From assembly GCA_002320485.1 (NCBI GenBank), contig DCKW01000055.1, positions 1-20,439 on the forward strand: a stretch of 20,439 nt of DNA, written 5' to 3'. Position 1 is the stretch's first letter; each line of letters opens with the position of its first letter. The position numbers and the translations under genes were made by a program. The stretch comes from Micavibrio sp. UBA1664. Lineage in GTDB: Bacteria; Pseudomonadota; Alphaproteobacteria; Micavibrionales; UBA1664. The notes below the pieces were generated by a model that was not told where the DNA came from, made no database searches, and saw only the letters and a program-made list of their open reading frames with translations. Below, one piece after another: positions 14,089 to 20,439 of this stretch.

Positions 14089-16947
14089 CTAGGCAGCCTT
14101 TGTTGCGGACTTTTTCTTTTTCAGTAACGGCGCAAGATATTCGCCCGTATAGCTTGCCTTGTTTTTAGCAACATCTTCGGGTGTACCTGTTGCGATGACT
14201 TGCCCGCCGCCTGTTCCACCCTCGGGGCCGATATCAATCACGTAATCCGCGGTTTTGATAACCTCAAGATTATGTTCGATAATCACAACACTATTCCCCT
14301 GGTCGACCAAAGTATGCAGAACCTCCAGCAATTTACGAACGTCCTCGAAATGCAGACCCGTTGTCGGTTCGTCCAGAATATAAAGTGTTTGACCGGTTGA
14401 TCGGCGCGACAATTCCTTGGCTAGTTTAACTCTTTGCGCCTCTCCTCCCGACAATGTCGTCGCCTGTTGCCCGACATTAATATACCCCAGACCCACCTGT
14501 TTCAATGTTTCCATCTTGTCACGGATGGACGGCACGGCGGAGAAAAATTCCGCCGCATCCTCAATCGTCATATCAAGGACATCGGCAATCGACTTACCCT
14601 TGAATTTTACTTCCAATGTTTCACGGTTATAGCGTTTACCGCCACATGCTTCGCATGTCACGAACACATCAGGAAGGAAATGCATTTCAATTTTAATTAC
14701 ACCGTCCCCCTGACAGGATTCACATCGCCCACCCTTCACGTTGAAGGAGAAACGCCCGGGCCCATAACCGCGTGTTTTCGCCTCGGGCAATCCTGCATAC
14801 CAATCGCGGATATGCGTAAATGCCCCCGTGTAAGTGGCGGGATTTGAACGCGGTGTCCGTCCTATCGGTGACTGGTCAATATCAATGACCTTATCAATCC
14901 ATTCAAGACCGCGGATTTCGTCATATGGCATCGGGATTTCCTTGGCTTTCATAATGGCACGTGCCGCCGCCTTATAAAATGTATCCAAAATAAGCGTTGA
15001 TTTTCCCGATCCTGAAACACCGGTGACGCATGTCATTGTTCCCAAAGGAATTTCGACATCAACCCCCTTAAGATTATTACCGCGCGCGCCTTTCAGAGAA
15101 ATGATCTTGTTCTTTTTCCCCTTACGGCGTTCAGAGGGAACCGCAACTTCCCTGCGCCCTGTCAGGTAATCGGCTGTCAGGGAATTTTTATTCCGCATAA
15201 CGTCTTCCGGAGTACCCTCGGCGACAATACTGCCGCCATGCACCCCTGCCCCGGGGCCCATATCGATCAGATAATCAGCCATACGAATGGCATCTTCATC
15301 ATGTTCCACCACCAAGACGGTATTGCCGATATCACGCAAGCGCTTCAGTGTATCGAGCAAACGGTTATTATCACGTTGATGCAGGCCTATGGATGGTTCG
15401 TCCAGAACATATAATACGCCCGTTAATCCTGAACCGATTTGGCTGGCCAATCTGATCCGCTGGCTTTCCCCTCCTGACAATGTTCCCGATCGGCGGTCAA
15501 GCGACAGATACCCTAATCCGACATTCATTAAGAATGTCAGGCGCTCGTTAATTTCTTTCAGAATTTTTTCGGCAATTTGACTGTTTTGTTTGGACAGGCT
15601 GTCATCCACTTTTGCAAACCATTCTTCAGCCTTGCGGATTGAAAATTGGGTCACTTGACCGATATGCATCCCGTCAATCTTTACCGCTAGTGCCTCAGGC
15701 TTCAAACGATATCCTTCGCAAGAATGACACGGTGTTGCCTGCTGATATTCCGAGAGTTCCTCCCGGACACGGTTGGATTCTGTCTCAATCATACGCCGTT
15801 TCAGATTACCGATGACCCCTTCAAAAGGTTTATTGTTAGACCAGACATTATTCTCAGATTGGTAAGTGGTTTTTACTTTTTGATTCCCCGATCCGTGCAG
15901 GATAATATCCTGGTATTTCTTATCAAGTTTCGCCCAATCGGTAGTGAGTTTAAATCCGTAATGATCTGCGACACCTTGCAATGCCTGCAAATAATATCCA
16001 CCGAACGCGCCTTTTGACCATGGGGCAATTGCCCCTGCCTTTAAGGACTTATTCTTGTCCGGCACGATCAAATCAATATCGAAATCATGTTTTTCACCCA
16101 AACCGTCACAAACAGGGCACGCCCCATGAGGATTGTTAAATGAAAACAGGCGAGGCTCGATCTCGGCAATCGTAAATCCGGAAACGGGACAGGCAAACTT
16201 CTCGCTGAACACGGTTTCTTCACCATTTGTCGCATCCTCGACGATGCATAATCCGTCAGCCAGTCTTAACGACGTTTCAATTGAATCTGCCAATCGATTA
16301 CCAATATCCGCACGCAAAACAACACGGTCAACCACAACGTAAATGTCATGTTTGATTTTTTTGTTCAGCTCGGGCACCTCGTCGATTTCATAAAATTCAC
16401 CGTCAACTTTGACGCGTTGAAATCCTTTTGCCTGAAATTCTTTAAACTCTTTCCGATATTCGCCCTTACGACCTCTTACAATCGGCGCCAATATATATAA
16501 TTTTGCACCCTCTTCCATTGCAAGCACACGGTCCACCATTTGGCTGACCGTCTGGCTTTCAATCGGCAATCCAGTTGCAGGAGAATAAGGCACCCCCACC
16601 CGCGCCCATAGCAAACGCATATAATCGTAAATTTCGGTTACTGTTCCGACAATCGAACGCGGGTTTTTTGAGGTTGTTTTTTGTTCAATCGAAATGGCCG
16701 GGGATAAGCCCTCGATAGAATCAACATCAGGCTTTTGCATCATTTCCAGAAACTGGCGCGCATATGCTGACAAAGATTCAACATATCGGCGTTGACCTTC
16801 CGCATAGATCGTATCAAATGCAAGAGATGATTTTCCCGAACCGGAAAGACCTGTCATGACCACAAGCTGATCGCGCGGAATATCGATATTCACATTTTTC
16901 AGATTATGTTCACGTGCACCGCGTACGGATATTTTGGTTAAGGCCAT
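14089..16947 (-). CDS. uvrA: Excinuclease ABC subunit A, 952 aa
   Basis: UvrA is the damage-recognition ATPase of nucleotide excision repair, acting with UvrB and UvrC. Both ABC modules are complete: Walker A GLSGSGKS at 33-40 and GVSGSGKST at about 642-650, signatures LSGGESQRIRL near 490 and LSGGEAQRVKL near 830, each with Walker B YVLDEPSIGLH or YILDEPTTGLH. The C-terminal zinc module is intact (CESCQGDG and CEACGG, about 739-770). In the first zinc site the leading CxxC reads CPVS, so only three cysteines remain there (with CPVC further on), a state seen in other alphaproteobacterial UvrA. Length and order are normal. A small CCCGC/GCGGG hairpin lies 34 bases upstream of ATG 16947. I see no LexA-type site that I can support. 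Confidence 0.98.
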   Translation of the reverse strand: MALTKISVRGAREHNLKNVNIDIPRDQLVVMTGLSGSGKSSLAFDTIYAEGQRRYVESLSAYARQFLEMMQKPDVDSIEGLSPAISIEQKTTSKNPRSIVGTVTEIYDYMRLLWARVGVPYSPATGLPIESQTVSQMVDRVLAMEEGAKLYILAPIVRGRKGEYRKEFKEFQAKGFQRVKVDGEFYEIDEVPELNKKIKHDIYVVVDRVVLRADIGNRLADSIETSLRLADGLCIVEDATNGEETVFSEKFACPVSGFTIAEIEPRLFSFNNPHGACPVCDGLGEKHDFDIDLIVPDKNKSLKAGAIAPWSKGAFGGYYLQALQGVADHYGFKLTTDWAKLDKKYQDIILHGSGNQKVKTTYQSENNVWSNNKPFEGVIGNLKRRMIETESNRVREELSEYQQATPCHSCEGYRLKPEALAVKIDGMHIGQVTQFSIRKAEEWFAKVDDSLSKQNSQIAEKILKEINERLTFLMNVGLGYLSLDRRSGTLSGGESQRIRLASQIGSGLTGVLYVLDEPSIGLHQRDNNRLLDTLKRLRDIGNTVLVVEHDEDAIRMADYLIDMGPGAGVHGGSIVAEGTPEDVMRNKNSLTADYLTGRREVAVPSERRKGKKNKIISLKGARGNNLKGVDVEIPLGTMTCVTGVSGSGKSTLILDTFYKAAARAIMKAKEIPMPYDEIRGLEWIDKVIDIDQSPIGRTPRSNPATYTGAFTHIRDWYAGLPEAKTRGYGPGRFSFNVKGGRCESCQGDGVIKIEMHFLPDVFVTCEACGGKRYNRETLEVKFKGKSIADVLDMTIEDAAEFFSAVPSIRDKMETLKQVGLGYINVGQQATTLSGGEAQRVKLAKELSRRSTGQTLYILDEPTTGLHFEDVRKLLEVLHTLVDQGNSVVIIEHNLEVIKTADYVIDIGPEGGTGGGQVIATGTPEDVAKNKASYTGEYLAPLLKKKKSATKAA

Positions 16948-17018
16948 AGTATTTCTTTTTTCAAGGTATCAAACACATAACCCGCACAATGGCGGGCAAT
17001 GAAATTAATATGGTATTA

Positions 17019-17047
17019 TTGATTGGAAAATCAAATAAATCTTTGAT
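17019..17047. promoter_or_regulatory. Candidate operator before the ribbon-helix-helix gene
   Basis: Three half-sites alternate in orientation: TTGATT (17019-17024), AATCAAA (17029-17035) and TTTGAT (17042-17047), giving two overlapping perfect inverted repeats. It lies 25 bases before the start of a gene for a DNA-binding protein of a class that often controls its own promoter. The link is inference. Confidence 0.4.
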
Positions 17048-17071
17048 AATTTAGGTTATATTAAAAACAAT

Positions 17072-17299
17072 ATGAAAAAACGATCTGTCACATTAAAAGG
17101 CCATCCCACCAGCATTACGTTGGAAGACGAATTCTGGCGGGAATTAAAAAATATTGCCGCTCAACGTGAGATATCCATTGCCGCCTTAGTTAACGAAATA
17201 GACGAAGACCGCCTCAAAACGTTATCGGGCGGCCTGTCGAGTGCTATTCGTATTTATATTCTTAACTGGGTTATCGAGACCCGCCGCCAAACTGATTAA
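17072..17299 (+). CDS. Ribbon-helix-helix domain protein (RHH_4 type), 75 aa
   Basis: A small DNA-binding protein of the Arc/MetJ fold in the alphaproteobacterial RHH_4 form. The beta ribbon is SVTLKGHPTSITLEDEFW at about 5-22, helix A is WRELKNIAAQREIS (22-35), and helix B is AALVNEIDED followed by the conserved GGLSSAIRIYILNWV at 53-67. Length is typical. It should act as a dimer; its targets are unknown. No toxin gene is next to it, so it is more likely a chromosomal regulator than an antitoxin. No Shine-Dalgarno is evident before ATG 17072. Its last 29 bases overlap the 3' end of the AsmA gene on the other strand, so the C-termini of both proteins are encoded by the same DNA. Confidence 0.88.
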   Translation: MKKRSVTLKGHPTSITLEDEFWRELKNIAAQREISIAALVNEIDEDRLKTLSGGLSSAIRIYILNWVIETRRQTD

Positions 17300-20200
17300 T
17301 CAAACCGTTTATCAACTGCTCTTCCGGTGAAGCTTGCGGTTGTGGTTCGGGTGTCGGTTCCGGTTCGACTGGTGCAGGGGCCGGCTCTTGCGGAGCAACA
17401 GTATTTTCATTTGTTGCCGGTTCCGGAACTGTTTCAGTCGGAGCAGGCGCAGCAGGCTGTTGGGTGGCCGGCTGTTTTTGCGGCAAGCCCAACAGATTAT
17501 TAATAAGACCTGACGCAGGATTATCCTCACCTAATTCCTTGCCGATAAATTCCTGAACCTTGTTTTGAATTTTACCGCCATATTTATTGGTGATGAAAGA
17601 CCGCAGAACATCACTGGCAACATTCTGTTGCGGCGCGTTTAACGGACCCTTTATTCCCATTTCAATTGATGGAACATCGTCAAACTGTCCTGTGAAATCG
17701 ACGGTATTTTTTAAATCCATATACCATCTGGCGAAACTGACTTCACCGTTTGAAATCAATGTCGCCGTGTCGGAAACCAATTTGAAATCATTCACGGGCA
17801 TTGTCCCTTCACGAATTGTCAAAGGATGGTCTACAGCCTCGAACGCTGTCTCACCACCGCGGAAAGCTTGCGATAAATCAGTCAGGCTTTCATCCGAGAC
17901 AGCCTCGGTAATTTTGGCAAGGGCGATACCATGCACAATCAAATCTTTTGTTTTAATACGCCCGTCACCATTTAACCCATACACCAGTGCGGAGGAAGAC
18001 AGACCTGACGTTTGCAGATCCATATTAAAGCTGCCGACACCTGTTACCCGACGCTTATCTTGTGATAGGGCCGCCTGTACCAAGCGGTTCAAATCCACAT
18101 CCTGTGCATTGATTTTCATCGTGGCGGTTAAAGGTTGCCCTTCCTGTTTTGCGGTTACACGACCATTCATATCGACCGAACCATCAAATAATCCGCCTTT
18201 CACCGTATTAATGGCCAATACGCTGTCACGTAAATCCACATCAATGACCGGGTTTGTAATCAACCATGTGCCATGCACAAGTTGTTGCGCCTTGGCGTTA
18301 AGATCGATATTCATTGATCGTAAAAATGATGTATCCACAGCCTCACGCGTCCATGGTGCCGCCGTTGACTTGGCCGCAGCAGAAGAGTTGGTTGCAGAAG
18401 TAGGCGTTGCGGTTGATTTCTCCCCTGTTAACAAGGCTTGAGTATCCAATTTTCCAAACGCAAGTTCTGCCTTTATATCAGGTATATTTCCACTGGTATT
18501 AATTGCCAGATTACCCGTGGCATCAATATCGCCAATCTTTGCATTCATACCTGACACGTTTATTGTATCGCCGTTTTTCAGTACCGTTCCGTTAAAGGAG
18601 AAGGATTGTTGTAAATTAGGCGATGATTCAAAATCGGGTTTAAAAATCTGAATAAATTTTGCCGCGTTCGGGTGGGATACGCTGACTTTCACTCCTTGCG
18701 ATTGGTCAAGTTTTCCGGATGCCTTGATTGCCGCCCCTTCAAAATTACCCACTGACAGATCGATCGTCGGCTCCGCCGCATTAGTATATGCAAGGTTTAA
18801 TCCGCTCATATCATATTGCCCAACCGTTAACTCGGAAGAGGATAATGAAGCCCGCGGCCCTTGAATACGTCCCTGAATCTGTCCCGAGGCTGATTGCGGC
18901 ATTTGCGGGTTTTCAAATGTTTTCGCCTCAACCAGCTGCAACCAGTCAACGGCGACTGTTTTTAGAGATTGCAATGCAAACTGACCGTCGAGACTCAACA
19001 CAGGATTGGCAAAAATAACAGAACCGTTCGCCCCATTACGGGACATTGACTCCGCTTTTAAATCGGCTTTCATATTAACCGATCCGCCACCGGGAAGGCT
19101 TGCCGCCTTCAATGAACCGCCAGCTTGTCCGTTTTTCAAAGCGGCGGCAATCACAGCATTATTAATCGTTTGCTTATTATAACGCACTTGCGGTGCGGTC
19201 ACGCTTAATGTGACATCCATACCTGCCGGAATTTCAATTGTCTCCGGCAAATAACGATAGGTGTTTCCGGAGGCTCCCGTATTGTTTGCAGAATTTGTTT
19301 TGGATGACGCCGCATCTTTCGGCTTCATGATGGCATCAAGATCGAGCGCATTATCAAAAGTCAGTCCTGCATTGATAACTTTGGTTTCACTATCCAGTCC
19401 AGATGCATTCAAGGTCGCCTTCCCTTTGGCATCGCCGAGTGAAAATACCCCGTTTTGCAGATTAAACGCTTGCGATGATCCGCCTACAATTCCGCTCAAG
19501 GCAAACGACTGATCTTGGATCGGTAAATCGTTTTGGCCGAATTTGGATGCAAGATTCTGTAGAGATGACGCCTTTGCTTCCAACTCACCCTGAAATTCAG
19601 CAATATCCTTCGTCATGTCTGCAACACCTGAAAAACCGAAAGTAAATGCATCACCATTCAGATTGATTGTAACAGGCATGGAATTGGTCTTACTATATTC
19701 ACCGATATTTCCATCGAATGCGATGTTCATATCATTGTACAAGACATCGCCATCGAATTTATAAGGGCCATATAACGTATCGGCCTTTAATTCCAATTCG
19801 GGAAAGGCAATGTTCGTCGCCTCGCCTTCCAAAGGTTTATAGGAAATTTTTGCATTCTCTAAATATAATCTGTCGATCTGCACAGCCATAGATGAGGAGG
19901 ATTGATCTGCCGCGGCTTCGGCCTCTGCTTTATCCTGTTCAACCTCTTCAGGGGTAAAATCCTGTTGCTGAACAGATAGTTGAGGGCTTATTAATGTAAC
20001 ATCACTAACGGCAATCTTTCCGGATAACAAAGGAATCAATTGCAAGGCGACCGATGCTTTTTCCACCTGCCCCTGAAAGGCAACAGGCCCTTTGACGTCG
20101 GCGCTGTCAATTGCAACCTTGTTCATCACGACATGCGGATATGGCAAAAAGGCGGCCCTTAACTCGCCGTTTAACTCAAGCTGATATCCGGTGGTATTAG

Positions 20201-20318
20201 CAACCTGTGTTTTGATTTGATCTTTATACTGGCTCCAATCAATAAAGGACGGGATCACCAAAAGGGCGGCGAGAATCAAAATTAAAACGGAAATAATTGT
20301 CAGCAAGATTTTGTTCAT
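17271..20318 (-). CDS. AsmA family protein, 1015 aa
   Basis: A large inner-membrane-anchored periplasmic protein of the AsmA family, related to bridge-like lipid-transport proteins and linked to outer-membrane assembly. It has one N-terminal membrane helix (about 4-24) followed by the family start FIDWSQYKDQIKTQVANTTG and ELRAAFLPYPHVVMNKVAI at about 55-73. A long repetitive beta-rich region follows, with low-complexity linkers near 120-140, 335-350 and 630-650. The AsmA C-terminal domain (SALVYGLNGDGRIKTKDLIV, then AFRGGETAFEAVD and WYMDLKNTVDFTG) ends near 930. The last 80 residues are a Pro/Glu/Ala/Gln tail finished by INGLINQFGGGSR, a short motif that echoes the earlier SGLINNLLGLPQ. AGGA lies 11 bases before ATG 20318. 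The 3' end overlaps the ribbon-helix-helix gene by 29 bases. Confidence 0.92.
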   Translation of the reverse strand: MNKILLTIISVLILILAALLVIPSFIDWSQYKDQIKTQVANTTGYQLELNGELRAAFLPYPHVVMNKVAIDSADVKGPVAFQGQVEKASVALQLIPLLSGKIAVSDVTLISPQLSVQQQDFTPEEVEQDKAEAEAAADQSSSSMAVQIDRLYLENAKISYKPLEGEATNIAFPELELKADTLYGPYKFDGDVLYNDMNIAFDGNIGEYSKTNSMPVTINLNGDAFTFGFSGVADMTKDIAEFQGELEAKASSLQNLASKFGQNDLPIQDQSFALSGIVGGSSQAFNLQNGVFSLGDAKGKATLNASGLDSETKVINAGLTFDNALDLDAIMKPKDAASSKTNSANNTGASGNTYRYLPETIEIPAGMDVTLSVTAPQVRYNKQTINNAVIAAALKNGQAGGSLKAASLPGGGSVNMKADLKAESMSRNGANGSVIFANPVLSLDGQFALQSLKTVAVDWLQLVEAKTFENPQMPQSASGQIQGRIQGPRASLSSSELTVGQYDMSGLNLAYTNAAEPTIDLSVGNFEGAAIKASGKLDQSQGVKVSVSHPNAAKFIQIFKPDFESSPNLQQSFSFNGTVLKNGDTINVSGMNAKIGDIDATGNLAINTSGNIPDIKAELAFGKLDTQALLTGEKSTATPTSATNSSAAAKSTAAPWTREAVDTSFLRSMNIDLNAKAQQLVHGTWLITNPVIDVDLRDSVLAINTVKGGLFDGSVDMNGRVTAKQEGQPLTATMKINAQDVDLNRLVQAALSQDKRRVTGVGSFNMDLQTSGLSSSALVYGLNGDGRIKTKDLIVHGIALAKITEAVSDESLTDLSQAFRGGETAFEAVDHPLTIREGTMPVNDFKLVSDTATLISNGEVSFARWYMDLKNTVDFTGQFDDVPSIEMGIKGPLNAPQQNVASDVLRSFITNKYGGKIQNKVQEFIGKELGEDNPASGLINNLLGLPQKQPATQQPAAPAPTETVPEPATNENTVAPQEPAPAPVEPEPTPEPQPQASPEEQLINGLINQFGGGSR

Positions 20319-20439
20319 AAGTCACTAATTCCTAACGAGCTTTATTGTTCCCTTATGAAGTAGTCTTATGACATTATGATGGCAACAGGAACGATTAAAA
20401 TAATCCCGATGTTTTTTGGGCCTATTTATAAATCAGATT

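Noticed and set aside
17587..18441. A 284-codon plus-strand frame antisense to AsmA
   Set aside because: It lies wholly inside a well-supported gene on the other strand; composition is what a mirrored Ser/Thr/Ala-rich coding sequence gives, and it has no domain or start signal.
20388..20413. A second EcfG-like promoter, GGAAC-N17-TGTT, at the right end
   Set aside because: The -10 part has TGTT in place of CGTT and the gene it would serve lies beyond the window, so it cannot be supported.
1..20439. CRISPR array, insertion sequence, transposase or rRNA operon
   Set aside because: No regularly spaced repeats, no transposase or integrase frame, no terminal inverted repeats with target duplications and no rRNA-like sequence were seen.

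Overview
The window reads as chromosomal DNA of a moderately AT-rich alphaproteobacterium. Clues are an ExoD-family protein, an RHH_4-type ribbon-helix-helix protein, a UvrA whose first zinc finger is degenerate in the way often seen in this class, and an EcfG-type (general stress response) promoter of the form GGAAC-N16-CGTT. I cannot name a genus from sequence alone.

Positions 1-4715 hold the end of a surface-polysaccharide locus. On the plus strand are the C-terminal part of a Wzx-like flippase and an intact glycosyltransferase. On the minus strand is a small operon of a glycosyltransferase, a WcaF-type acetyltransferase and a further glycosyltransferase. On the plus strand again is a WcaI-like glycosyltransferase C-terminal half. 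The locus is visibly decayed. The acetyltransferase has an in-frame TAA at codon 35, and two head-to-head glycosyltransferases both lose their N-terminal halves at one point near 4090-4105, as expected of an inversion or deletion junction. Positions 4716-5011 carry no gene but contain a tRNA-Leu-like 5' fragment.

Positions 5012-6193 are an exoD-like and dsbB-like pair in probable operon. Positions 6194-7858 carry minus-strand genes: a 67-aa membrane protein, an HNH nuclease, a previously unlisted 45-aa membrane protein (7170-7307) and a 142-158 aa protein of unknown function. Positions 7859-9300 are a gene-poor, AT-rich stretch. It holds an orphan terminator that may end a small RNA, a 36-aa very hydrophilic stress gene driven by an EcfG-type promoter with its own terminator, and an AbiC-like (putAbiC) membrane protein that may be a phage-defence gene.

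From 9324 on the content is core: gyrA (minus), a small acidic lipoprotein (minus) divergent from an 81-aa exported protein (plus), UDP-glucose 6-dehydrogenase (minus; supplies UDP-glucuronate for polysaccharides), uvrA (minus), a ribbon-helix-helix regulator (plus) and a 1015-aa AsmA-family protein (minus) that overlaps it tail to tail.

The least ordinary parts are the broken glycosyltransferase/acetyltransferase block and the small-gene region 7130-8380.
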